Assembly (NCBI RefSeq): GCF_024396695.1
Contig: NZ_CP094359.1
Coordinates: 2,410,001-2,474,000, forward strand
Reading direction: 5' to 3'
DNA length: 64,000 bases
DNA from: Acidithiobacillus sp. YTS05
GTDB taxonomy: Bacteria; Pseudomonadota; Gammaproteobacteria; Acidithiobacillales; Acidithiobacillaceae
Part shown: positions 1-7,209 of the stretch, one piece after another
Position numbering within the stretch: the stretch's first letter is position 1
Layout of the letters: each line of letters opens with the position of its first letter
The notes under the pieces: model-generated
What the model saw: the letters and a program-made list of their open reading frames with translations, nothing else
Database searches by the model: none
What the model was told of the DNA's origin: nothing
Position numbers and translations under genes: made by a program

Positions 1-1044
1 ATTCTGTAGAAGACGCGCTATGCTATACGGCTGATCCATGGCAATTTCCTGCAAAGGGAGGTTATCTGGACGCTCATGCCGTTGAAATTGTGCCAGAAAA
101 CCATCATACGCCAACTGTCCGGCATCCGCGCCATGAAAACGCGCGACCAGCTCTTGTGCCAGGGCAAGTTTACAGTCGCGGGGATTGCGCGTTCCGCTCT
201 CACATTCTCGCTGCCGGCGCTGCTGCTCTGCCGCTGGCAGACGCGACAGAAGAGTGTAGTAGCGCCACATCAGGGTATCGGAGATGGACATCACCTTACC
301 AAAGATCTGCTCCGGAGGGTCTTGTAAGGCGATGTAGTTGCCCAGGGATTTGGACATTTTTTGTATGCCATCCAGCCCTTCGAGAATGGGCATGGTAAAA
401 ACCAGCTGCTGGGGCTGCCCCCAATTTTTCTGCAACTCGCGACCGACCAGCAGATTGAAGCGCTGATCGGTGCCACCCAGCTCGACATCAGCCTTGAGGG
501 CAACGGAGTCGTACCCTTGCAGGAGGGGGTAGAGAAATTCGTGAATGGCGATGGCCTGGCCGGCAGCGTAGCGCTTGCTGAAGTCGTCGCGTTCCAGCAT
601 GCGGGCCACCGTGGACTGCGCCGCGAGGTGGATCATTTCACTCGGACTGAAGCGGTCGAGCCACTGGGAATTGAACACGACTTGCGTACGTTCTGGGTCG
701 AGGACCTTGAAAATCTGCTCGCGGTAGGTCTGGGCGTTGGCCTGCACATCCTCCGCACTGAGCGGCGGGCGGGTGCTGTTCTTGCCGGTGGGATCTCCGA
801 TGCGTGCGGTAAAATCACCAATGACAAACAGCAATTCGTGCCCCAGATCCTGAAACTGGCGAGCCTTGTGGAGCAGAACCGTGTGACCAAGGTGGAGGTC
901 CGGGGCGGTTGGATCCATACCCAGTTTGATCCGTAGGGACCGCTTTTCGTTTTCTGCCCGTTGCAGTAGCGAGACCAGACCGCCCTCGGGCAGGATATCG
1001 GCTGCGCCGAGCTGTAATTGGCCTAGAGCTGTCGCGTGATCCAT
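1..1044 (-). CDS. tyrS: Tyrosyl-tRNA synthetase, C-terminus cut by window edge
   Basis: Class I aminoacyl-tRNA synthetase that charges tRNA-Tyr in the cytoplasm. Translating the minus strand from 1044 gives 348 residues without a stop before the left edge. The Rossmann fold shows the HIGH-type motif as HLGH in [16 protein letters not shown] and the KMSKS loop in [15 protein letters not shown]. The spacing and sequence fit the longer TyrZ-like group of TyrRS (usually about 400 residues), so roughly 50 C-terminal residues, including most of the S4-like RNA-binding end, lie outside the window. I chose the ATG at 1044 because GGAAGG lies just upstream; an in-frame ATG at 1056 is possible. The gene points away from the porin gene at 1341. 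Confidence 0.93.
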   Translation of the reverse strand, partial: MDHATALGQLQLGAADILPEGGLVSLLQRAENEKRSLRIKLGMDPTAPDLHLGHTVLLHKARQFQDLGHELLFVIGDFTARIGDPTGKNSTRPPLSAEDVQANAQTYREQIFKVLDPERTQVVFNSQWLDRFSPSEMIHLAAQSTVARMLERDDFSKRYAAGQAIAIHEFLYPLLQGYDSVALKADVELGGTDQRFNLLVGRELQKNWGQPQQLVFTMPILEGLDGIQKMSKSLGNYIALQDPPEQIFGKVMSISDTLMWRYYTLLSRLPAAEQQRRQRECESGTRNPRDCKLALAQELVARFHGADAGQLAYDGFLAQFQRHERPDNLPLQEIAMDQPYSIARLLQN

Positions 1045-1177
1045 GTTGCCTTCCATCTGCCAAATTTACCGGCGATGGTAGCATCGCTGCCGATCAGGGC
1101 GAAGCCGGGCGCGGGTGACCGATACAGCACTATCCGAACCCGTCGGCAATGACGATAAATTTATACGAATTTTCTGG

Positions 1178-1193
1178 TGTTCCCGAGAGAACA
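1178..1193. promoter_or_regulatory. Candidate upstream activator dyad for the sigma-54 promoter
   Basis: Perfect inverted repeat TGTTC-N6-GAACA, centred about 130 bases before the predicted start of the porin transcript. Sigma-54 activators usually bind dyads 80-200 bases upstream, so position and symmetry fit. The cognate regulator is not shown by the sequence. Confidence 0.45.
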
Positions 1194-1290
1194 GGGAAGA
1201 TGCATTTTGGCGCACAAAGCTGGCTAAACAACATCCAGTCCATCAGCAGTAATGCCCATTAACCATTGCATTTTGCGCAAGCGCCTATCA

Positions 1291-1306
1291 TGGCACATGC
1301 CTTGCT
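1291..1306 (+). promoter_or_regulatory. Sigma-54 (RpoN) promoter of the porin gene
   Basis: TGGCAC at 1291-1296, five bases, then TTGCT at 1302-1306. This matches the -24/-12 consensus TGGCAC-N5-TTGCW exactly, with the invariant GG and GC 12 bases apart. The predicted transcript starts near 1317, giving a leader of about 24 bases that holds the ribosome site AGGGGTGA before the ATG at 1341. Confidence 0.75.
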
Positions 1307-1340
1307 AGTATTTTGCACATCACAATCATAGGGGTGATAT

Positions 1341-2660
1341 ATGACCAGAACGAAACCGCTACTGTTGTCTGGGGTAGTATCTGCCGCGCTCGCTGCCGGC
1401 CTTCTGTATGCACCGGGGGCGGAAGCCGCAAATTGGTTCGAACTGCAGGGCATTTCTCCAGCGAAAGCGCCGTTGTTTGGGGTATCGGGCTTTATCGAGC
1501 CGACGATCTGGGTACAGCCTGGTACGGAAGATGGGCTGCTGCATGAGGTACCGCACATCAACCTGGTCGGCCCGGATTTTAGCCAGGGTACGACCGCCGG
1601 TATTTTACGCGCTCGTATCATGTTTCGCGGAAACCTGAATCCCAATATCTCGTACTTTGTCGCTGGGGAGTTTGGCAATAATGGCTACACCCATGTACGG
1701 AGCGGATACCAGCCGGGTTTGATCGATGGTCACGTCACTTTCAGCTACATCCCCGGAGCCCGGGTGGAGGTGGGCCTGATTCGCGCTCCGAGTAGCGAAG
1801 GCGCCATGCAGGGCTTTATGACTTATAACTATGTCATCAGCTCGACGGTCATTAACCAGTTGATGAACCAGCCCATGCTGAATTCCGCCTACATCAGCAA
1901 AGATAGTCCCGCCGGCTACCTGATTCCTGGCACGGAAAAACTGGGCGTCAATGGCTATCGCTACCCCGGTGCCATGATCTTTGACTGGTTTCGCAGCGGG
2001 CCATGGGAGTTCACCTATGGAGCCATGGTCGGCATGTACGGTACCGTCGCCGCAGGCAACCAATCGAACGAGCCTATGGAAGCGGTACGCTTGCAAGAAG
2101 CGTATATCCTTGGCGGGAAAGGACCGTTTCGCAGCGATATCCAGGGCGGCATTTGGTATCAGCACGCCGTGCCACGTTTTGATGGCGCAAATTATGACAT
2201 GAACCGCTACGGTGCCGACTTGCAATATCTGCAGGGATACATGCATCCCTGGGGTCGGCAGTTTCGTTTTGAATATATGCGCGGCAATGGCTGGATCGAT
2301 GCACCCGCAGCCTTCAACAAGGCCGATCTGAAACAAGCGGCATTGTACCAAACTCAGCTATATCCGGGTATTGGCAACAAGGCTTGGGGGTATATGGTGG
2401 AAGGCGGACTTTTCCTGACCAAAAACATCGAAGTAAATCTGCGCTACGATTACTACAACCGCCTGCCCAACAATCCTGCCCAAAACCGGATTTTCAAGAC
2501 CTATGCGCTGGGTTTGCAATACCATTTCACGCCATTGACCAAGGTGATGGCGGGATATTATTTCCGCACGCTGGATGTTCCCCATCCGAACGCCACCAGT
2601 GAGAGCGTAGCCAGCGCTGTCGATAATGTCTTTGCCCTGCAGGCAATGATTGCTTTCTAA
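1341..2660 (+). CDS. Outer-membrane porin-like beta-barrel protein
   Basis: Predicted secreted outer-membrane channel of 439 residues. A signal peptide is visible: basic MTRTK, a hydrophobic stretch, then GAEAA with cleavage near residue 29. The mature part alternates aromatic, polar and Gly residues typical of porin strands, has few Cys, and ends in ALQAMIAF; a C-terminal Phe is the usual BAM-recognition residue. The start is set by AGGGGTGA four bases before the ATG. The gene lies 19 bases before a DsrE-like gene, probably in one transcript, behind a consensus sigma-54 promoter. The substrate cannot be told from sequence; linkage to a sulfur-relay-like protein makes a role in sulfur metabolism possible, which is inference. 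Confidence 0.8.
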   Translation: MTRTKPLLLSGVVSAALAAGLLYAPGAEAANWFELQGISPAKAPLFGVSGFIEPTIWVQPGTEDGLLHEVPHINLVGPDFSQGTTAGILRARIMFRGNLNPNISYFVAGEFGNNGYTHVRSGYQPGLIDGHVTFSYIPGARVEVGLIRAPSSEGAMQGFMTYNYVISSTVINQLMNQPMLNSAYISKDSPAGYLIPGTEKLGVNGYRYPGAMIFDWFRSGPWEFTYGAMVGMYGTVAAGNQSNEPMEAVRLQEAYILGGKGPFRSDIQGGIWYQHAVPRFDGANYDMNRYGADLQYLQGYMHPWGRQFRFEYMRGNGWIDAPAAFNKADLKQAALYQTQLYPGIGNKAWGYMVEGGLFLTKNIEVNLRYDYYNRLPNNPAQNRIFKTYALGLQYHFTPLTKVMAGYYFRTLDVPHPNATSESVASAVDNVFALQAMIAF

Positions 2661-2679
2661 CGTCATAAGGAGCCCACAA

Positions 2680-3186
2680 ATGCGTCACTCTTCGCTATTC
2701 CGTCGCGTTCTCTTTACGCTTGGCATTCCGCTTCTCCTCGTCCTGGGAACAAGTCCGGCCTGGGCCAATGTATCGATGCTGCACGATTTCGATTACAGCA
2801 AACCGACCTTCATACACAATCACCCCTTCGCCAAGGCCAAAGTGGTCCTGCAGGTCAGTCAGGCCGATCCCGCGCGCTGGAACCTGACCCTCAACAATGC
2901 GCAGAATTTACTCAATTATTTTGGGCAGGAGCAGGTACAAGTCATCGTCGTGGCCTTTGGTCCCGGCATCAAGATGTATCTGCCGAAAAACAAGGGAATC
3001 GCGGACCGCATTGCTGCCATCAACGCCGAGGGGGTGGAATTTGATGTCTGTCATAACAGCATGGAGGCGTTCAAGAAGAAGACGGGTCATCTGCCCCCCC
3101 TCGACCCCTCAGTAGTCATTGTTCCGGCGGGAATCGTGCGCATCATGCAACTGGAGTCGCATGGCTTTGACTATGTGAAACCATAA
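2680..3186 (+). CDS. Periplasmic DsrE-like protein
   Basis: 168 residues: a Sec signal peptide (SSLFRRVLFTLGIPLLLV, cleavage after SPAWA) followed by a DsrE/DsrF/TusD-like alpha/beta domain. Support for the family is the run KVVLQVSQADP, then NLLNYFG, VQVIVVAFGPGIKMYL, and GVEFDVCHNSMEAF, where the single mature Cys sits where sulfur-accepting DsrE proteins carry theirs. Start chosen for AAGGAG seven bases upstream. Cytoplasmic DsrE/TusA proteins pass persulfide sulfur; an exported form could bind sulfur compounds in the periplasm, but that is inference. Co-transcription with the upstream porin is likely (19-base gap, shared sigma-54 promoter), and a terminator follows directly. Confidence 0.78.
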   Translation: MRHSSLFRRVLFTLGIPLLLVLGTSPAWANVSMLHDFDYSKPTFIHNHPFAKAKVVLQVSQADPARWNLTLNNAQNLLNYFGQEQVQVIVVAFGPGIKMYLPKNKGIADRIAAINAEGVEFDVCHNSMEAFKKKTGHLPPLDPSVVIVPAGIVRIMQLESHGFDYVKP

Positions 3187-3210
3187 TTTCAGGCTTTCTC
3201 AGCCCGCTTG

Positions 3211-3238
3211 AGGTGGTCGATGTCCGGCCACCTTTTTT
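3211..3238 (+). terminator. Rho-independent terminator after the DsrE-like gene
   Basis: Stem AGGTGGTC / GGCCACCT with one G-T pair and a 7-base loop, followed by six T on the plus strand. It ends the porin-DsrE transcript just before the convergent gene that stops at 3240. Confidence 0.85.
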
Positions 3239-3239
3239 G

Positions 3240-4424
3240 TTACGGTTTACTGTCGCGGCCGATACCGTATTTGAGACGACGCGCGGGTAGATACCAACGC
3301 AGCCCATCGATGAACATCAAGCATCCAGCGCCAATGAGAACATAGTCGGTGAAACTATAAGCGCTGGCATTCAGCAACTTGTGCATGGCAATGCCCAGAC
3401 CGACAAAAGAAACACCCGTACGAATCAGGGACAATCCCGTTCTGGCTCGGGCATAGGAGGTGCGGTGGCTGGCAGCGATAGTCCGTTGCGCAGCAAGAAT
3501 GTTACGTTCTCGCGCCAGGTGGGTACGTTCCTTACTCGCGGGCACCGGGCGCAACACCGAACAGTAGTTGGGAATTGCGGCAGCGAGCTTGGCAAGCGCC
3601 GATTGGTCCTCGGCCTCCATGGGCGCTTCGGGAAGATGATAACGCTCGGTAAAGCGAATATTTTGCGTGGTGATATCGATCAGCGCGCGTTGGCACGGCA
3701 AGTCCATACGCGCTCGTCGCACCTTGAGGTAATCAAGCAATCCGAAACCGGCCAGCACCGCACCCGAGAGCAAGATGGGCAAGTGATAGGGAGCCAGAAA
3801 CGAGTGCGGAAAATGCGAGACTACGCTGGATATGGCCACCAGGGTCAAGCCCCAGCGCAGAAGCTTCATTGATGTCCGCGCGCGGGCATGGGCCGTACGA
3901 TGTGCCGCGAGCTTGGTGCGCCAATGCGCCATGGTGTTGCGCCAGTAGGCCAGCCCCGTGCGTTCTATGCCGATGAGAAACGGTGCTTCGGCATGCAGGT
4001 AGTCCTGGATATACCAGCGGATGTCTTCGCGCAGGGCAACACGAAACTCATAGCGCGGCGCGGGGATGAGTCGCTGTACCTCTTCTTGCATCGCTTCATT
4101 GCTAGGATCGGCTGCGGCAATGATGACCGTGTTGTCGACGCGCCGCAGCGGAAACCAGACATTCATACGCAGTACCTTGGCATCGAGGCCTGCGAAGAGC
4201 TCGGTAGGAACCGGCAAGCGCTCGTCGTATTGCACGCAGGCGCAGCCGTAACGCTTTGCCAGCGCCGACAGCAAATCGCAACGCGCTACGGCAAAGTCCC
4301 TCAGCAGAACGCGCTCCAGCTCGATGCCACGCCACGCCGCCTGACGCTTTGCCTCCGTCAATTCCGCAGCGCTGAGAACGCCGTTGTCGAGCAGGGCGTC
4401 GTAGATGCGCAAGTCGTCACTCAC
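3240..4424 (-). CDS. MshEN-like domain fused to two DUF202 membrane repeats
   Basis: 394 residues. Residues 1 to about 145 look like the N-terminal domain of type II secretion/pilus ATPases (T2SSE_N, MshEN), a fold that binds c-di-GMP in several families: DALLDNGVLSAAELTEA, then WRGIELERVLL and ALAKRYG, then the VQYDERLPVP segment. The first 24-residue motif lacks the usual RLG. No Walker motifs follow, so this is not an ATPase. Two DUF202-type units come next (about 165-245 and 300-385), each an Arg-rich helix (ARARTGLSLIRTGVSF) followed by two membrane helices ending in DGLRWYLPARR or similar. The GTG start at 4424 overlaps the upstream stop (GTGAGTGA), indicating translational coupling; the longer in-frame ATG at 4550 would lie deep inside the upstream gene. 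Function unknown; c-di-GMP reception is inference. Confidence 0.75.
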   Translation of the reverse strand: MSDDLRIYDALLDNGVLSAAELTEAKRQAAWRGIELERVLLRDFAVARCDLLSALAKRYGCACVQYDERLPVPTELFAGLDAKVLRMNVWFPLRRVDNTVIIAAADPSNEAMQEEVQRLIPAPRYEFRVALREDIRWYIQDYLHAEAPFLIGIERTGLAYWRNTMAHWRTKLAAHRTAHARARTSMKLLRWGLTLVAISSVVSHFPHSFLAPYHLPILLSGAVLAGFGLLDYLKVRRARMDLPCQRALIDITTQNIRFTERYHLPEAPMEAEDQSALAKLAAAIPNYCSVLRPVPASKERTHLARERNILAAQRTIAASHRTSYARARTGLSLIRTGVSFVGLGIAMHKLLNASAYSFTDYVLIGAGCLMFIDGLRWYLPARRLKYGIGRDSKP

Positions 4425-5946
4425 GGTAGAGCTCTCGCTTCCAGGCGCTGCGCGGCAGACTGTAGTCTGCATCAGCAATTTCGAAGTCGTTATCGACATA
4501 CCTGGAACGCCGCTTGACCCGCTCGGCGGGCAGATACCAGTGCAATCCATCAGCGATCAGGTACAGGCCGGCGATGACCAAAGCGATATCGAAAATGGAC
4601 CAGAAGACATGCACATGCCCGGTAAAATGAAAATACACAAAGAGGCCGGTGCCCACGGTCATGACACTGAAGCCGGTACGGATGAAGGCCATGCCGGTGC
4701 GCGCCCGCGCCATGATCGTTCGCAGCCGCGACATGGTATTGCGTTTGTCTGCCAGGGTGGTGCGCTCCAGGGCGAGTCCGGTAGTAGCGAAGACGCCGGG
4801 CTGAGCCTGCGGCGAATTGGCCTCTGCTACCGGATCGATGCCCTGCGCATAGAGACACAGAGAAGGAAAAATCGTATCCCAAAGGCCGGCAACGTCGCGT
4901 TTCTCTGCCACCGCTGCCAGCGCCTTGTTGGCGGCACGCCGCCCCGGCCCATACCAGAGGAAGCCCTCGATCAGCATCAACACACCGATAACGACGAGGC
5001 TCCAGTCGAAGATCGACCAGGGGCCGGCAGGGAATTTCCGGATAAAGCCAATACCCACACCAGCAAAAGCGACTCCGGTACGGGCAAAGGCGAGCCCGGT
5101 GCGGGCCTTGGCCATCATCACCCGCAGATAGGCTAATATGGTTCGCTCTTCGGCGAGGTTGGTACGGTCATTCGCCAGAAAGCGCCGGCGCTCCACCGGA
5201 GAGAGGGCATCCCAGTTTTGCCGCAACGCCGTACTGCCGGGAACGATGGCACTGCGCGAAAACTCCATCGCGCCACCCGGATCTACCATATTGATAGCGG
5301 TGTATCCTTCTGGCACCGGGTATGGGGGATAGCTCTTGATTCGGCGCGATTCCTTCCGTGCTGGAAAATACCAAAGCAGGCCATCGACAATGGCAAATAG
5401 GCCAATAATGAGCAGCGGAATCTCAAAAATAAGCAGATCTCCGGTACCAAACAAACGAAAAAATGCGACCGCGATGGTGATGAAGGTGAGCCCAGTACGC
5501 GCGAGAGCGAGACCCGTACGACTGCGGGCAAACTGCGTCCTCTGCGCTGAGTAGCGGGTACGCAGGCCCGCCAGGTAGGTGCGCACCTTGGCCAGGGGTG
5601 TGCGCCCGGCATACACGGGAAAATGCTCGTTGAGGTCCGCACTGTTTTCAATCAGACGCACGAGATCCGACGGCGTCGCCACCCGGAAGCAGAGTTCCCG
5701 CACCCCCAGAGAGCTGCGGATGTGCTCTACAAGCTGCGGATCTTCCGGGTTGCAAACGATGACTTCAGCGCTGTCATCATCCCAGCGGATAGGCAACCAT
5801 AATTCGTCACGCAGTGAATCGACATTCAGTCGGCGCAAAATGGCGGCGGAAGCGGTCAGCGATTCGTCGTACTCGACCGTTGGCCAGTCGTAGCGAGCAG
5901 ACAGCTCCTGGAGTTGCAGATCTTTTTCTTGTACCTGTGCGTTAAT
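4417..5946 (-). CDS. Triple-DUF202 membrane protein with truncated MshEN-like head, probable ATT start
   Basis: About 509 residues if started at ATT 5946. The head (1-110) matches only the second half of a T2SSE_N domain: WPTVEYDESLTAS, LRRLNV, LWLPIRWDD, VIVCNPEDPQLVEHI. Three DUF202 units follow, near 120-197, 255-335 and 395-476, each with RTxLAxxRTxMAxARTGLAFxRTG-type helices and two membrane helices ending in DGLLWYFPAR, EGFLWYGPGRR and DGLHWYLPAER. The frame is open up to a stop at 5959 but contains no ATG or GTG. The first TTG (5838) would cut into the conserved head and has no ribosome site. ATT 5946 has GAGGT six bases upstream, as in infC-type AUU starts. A frameshift joining the 11-codon ORF at 5977-5942 is the alternative. 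First gene of a coupled two-gene operon; function unknown. Confidence 0.68.
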   Translation of the reverse strand: MNAQVQEKDLQLQELSARYDWPTVEYDESLTASAAILRRLNVDSLRDELWLPIRWDDDSAEVIVCNPEDPQLVEHIRSSLGVRELCFRVATPSDLVRLIENSADLNEHFPVYAGRTPLAKVRTYLAGLRTRYSAQRTQFARSRTGLALARTGLTFITIAVAFFRLFGTGDLLIFEIPLLIIGLFAIVDGLLWYFPARKESRRIKSYPPYPVPEGYTAINMVDPGGAMEFSRSAIVPGSTALRQNWDALSPVERRRFLANDRTNLAEERTILAYLRVMMAKARTGLAFARTGVAFAGVGIGFIRKFPAGPWSIFDWSLVVIGVLMLIEGFLWYGPGRRAANKALAAVAEKRDVAGLWDTIFPSLCLYAQGIDPVAEANSPQAQPGVFATTGLALERTTLADKRNTMSRLRTIMARARTGMAFIRTGFSVMTVGTGLFVYFHFTGHVHVFWSIFDIALVIAGLYLIADGLHWYLPAERVKRRSRYVDNDFEIADADYSLPRSAWKRELYRE

Positions 5947-5977
5947 CTTCGTACCTCAAATTCTTACCGAGCAACAT
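5942..5977 (-). other. 11-codon leader ORF overlapping the DUF202 start
   Basis: ATG at 5977 encodes MLLGKNLRYED and stops at TAA 5944-5942, sharing a base with the proposed ATT start. It also carries the GAGGT ribosome site of the next gene. It may couple translation, or be the displaced true N-terminus if a base was lost. There is no strong ribosome site before its own ATG. Confidence 0.3.
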
Positions 5978-6042
5978 ATGCCGCGGCTTGATCCGATAGG
6001 AGAAACGGGTGGCAACTAATGTTTCCCTCATTAACCGTTTAT

Positions 6043-6071
6043 TTTATACAAAAAAGTAGCTTTCTTACCAA
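6043..6071 (-). promoter_or_regulatory. Sigma-70 promoter of the DUF202 operon
   Basis: On the minus strand TTGGTA (6071-6066), 17 bases, TATAAA (6048-6043), in an AT-rich 156-base gap. The predicted start is near 6036, leaving a leader of about 90 bases with a small TAATG/CATTA hairpin. Confidence 0.55.
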
Positions 6072-6102
6072 CAATAGCAGTTGATAGGCGATTTAGATTC
6101 CC

Positions 6103-6783
6103 TTATGAGATGACTGTCGCGTGCAGACCGGGGAAAAGAGTGGACAAGCCATTTGCAAGAAAGGTGACCGCAATGGCGGCCAGGATCAATCCAAAAATCC
6201 GCGTCGAGATATTGATTCCGGTTACCCCCATTCTCCGGCTCAGGGGCTCGGCAAGACGCAGAGCAGCATACGCCACCAGACTAATGATCAGAATGTCGAC
6301 GACCAAGAGACCACTGGCCAGCCAAGTATTGCTCCGATTGTGCGCAATGATGACGGTGACCATGGTGCCCGGTCCGGCGAGCAGCGGGATGGCCAACGGT
6401 ACTACCGCCACCGCCTCCTTCTGCATACCCTCTGCCGCCTCTTCCGGGGTATGCTTGTAACGTCCGCCGGACTTGGCCTGCAGCATGTTCAGGGCGAGCA
6501 GCATGAGAATCATGCCACCGGCGACCTGGAAGGCGGCGATGCTGATCCCGAAGAAACGCAGGATGTATTCCCCTAGAAAGGCAGAAATCAGGAGCACCAC
6601 CGCCACCGCGCGCGCCGCCATCTTGGCGGTCTGCAGGCGTTGCGCCGGACTCTCATCATTGGTGAGGGCGATGAAGATGGGGACCGCTCCAATGGGGTTG
6701 AGAATTGCGAGCAGTGCGATGAGGGTGCGCAATGCGCCATGGATGTCAGCGCCAAGCAAATCTGTGTACCTCGAAAACGACAA
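6103..6783 (-). CDS. MarC-family integral membrane protein
   Basis: 226 residues with six predicted membrane helices in the MarC/YhgN pattern. Family signatures are LLAILNPIGAVPIFIALT near residue 25, FGISIAAFQVAGGMILMLLAL, then VVPLAIPLLAGPGTMVTVI about residue 130. MarC proteins resemble LysE-like transporters by topology, but the substrate is unknown and the old link to multiple antibiotic resistance is not supported. The gene is divergent from the zinc-ribbon gene at 6880 with 96 bases between them. It is followed on the same strand by the DUF202 operon, which has its own promoter. Confidence 0.88.
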   Translation of the reverse strand: MSFSRYTDLLGADIHGALRTLIALLAILNPIGAVPIFIALTNDESPAQRLQTAKMAARAVAVVLLISAFLGEYILRFFGISIAAFQVAGGMILMLLALNMLQAKSGGRYKHTPEEAAEGMQKEAVAVVPLAIPLLAGPGTMVTVIIAHNRSNTWLASGLLVVDILIISLVAYAALRLAEPLSRRMGVTGINISTRIFGLILAAIAVTFLANGLSTLFPGLHATVIS

Positions 6784-6819
6784 GTAAAGAACGCGGCGGG
6801 CAGATGGTACTCTCTTGCA

Positions 6820-6847
6820 TTGGCAAGAGCGAGTACATATTTATAAT
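6820..6847 (+). promoter_or_regulatory. Sigma-70 promoter before the zinc-ribbon gene
   Basis: TTGGCA (6820-6825), 16 bases, then a perfect TATAAT (6842-6847). The ribosome site GGAAAGGAG follows before the ATG at 6880. Confidence 0.7.
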
Positions 6848-6879
6848 AGGCTGATTGGTACAGGAAAGGAGTAGCATCG

Positions 6880-7140
6880 ATGCCAACTTATGAATATGTA
6901 TGCAAGGAATGCGGTCATCAGCTCAGCGCTGAGCAAAAAATGTCTGACCCGCGCCTGGTAGATTGTCCGGCCTGCGGCAAGCCAGGATTGGAGCGGCAGC
7001 TCAGCGCTGGCGGTTTTGCCCTGAAGGGCAGCGGCTGGTACGAAACAGATTTCAAGGGTTCCAGTAAAACGACCAAGAGCGAGGAGGGCAGTACCAGCGC
7101 GGCACCCCCTTGTGCGGGCGGCGCCTGCGCCTGTCATTGA
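6880..7140 (+). CDS. FmdB-family zinc-ribbon regulatory protein
   Basis: 86 residues. The N-terminus MPTYEYVCKECGH with a second CPACGK pair about 22 residues later is the FmdB/CxxC-SSSS zinc ribbon, expected to bind one Zn with four Cys. The tail is low-complexity Ser/Thr/Gly and ends in an extra Cys/His cluster (APPCAGGACACH), a common ending in proteobacterial members. The role of this family is poorly defined; it often sits beside aspS, as here, where a terminator separates the two. Strong promoter and ribosome site are both visible. Confidence 0.85.
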   Translation: MPTYEYVCKECGHQLSAEQKMSDPRLVDCPACGKPGLERQLSAGGFALKGSGWYETDFKGSSKTTKSEEGSTSAAPPCAGGACACH

Positions 7141-7169
7141 CGTAGGACGTCGGGAGCGACACCATTAGC

Positions 7170-7194
7170 GGGCCCGATCGGGCCCTCATTTTTT
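7170..7194 (+). terminator. Rho-independent terminator between zinc-ribbon gene and aspS
   Basis: Self-complementary stem GGGCCC-GATC-GGGCCC, then TCA and six T. It lies 15 bases before the aspS start, so aspS is either attenuated from the upstream promoter or has a promoter of its own. Confidence 0.8.
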
Positions 7195-7209
7195 GCCAGG
7201 ATACACCTT

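Noticed and set aside
1273..1311. Sigma-70 promoter (TTGCGC with TAGTAT) before the porin gene
   Set aside because: The spacer is 27 bases, too long, while the sigma-54 site in the same stretch is a full match.
3240..4550. Longer start (ATG 4550) for the second DUF202 gene
   Set aside because: It would add 42 residues lying inside the upstream gene without any domain match, while GTG 4424 has a stop-start overlap and begins exactly at the MshEN-like domain.
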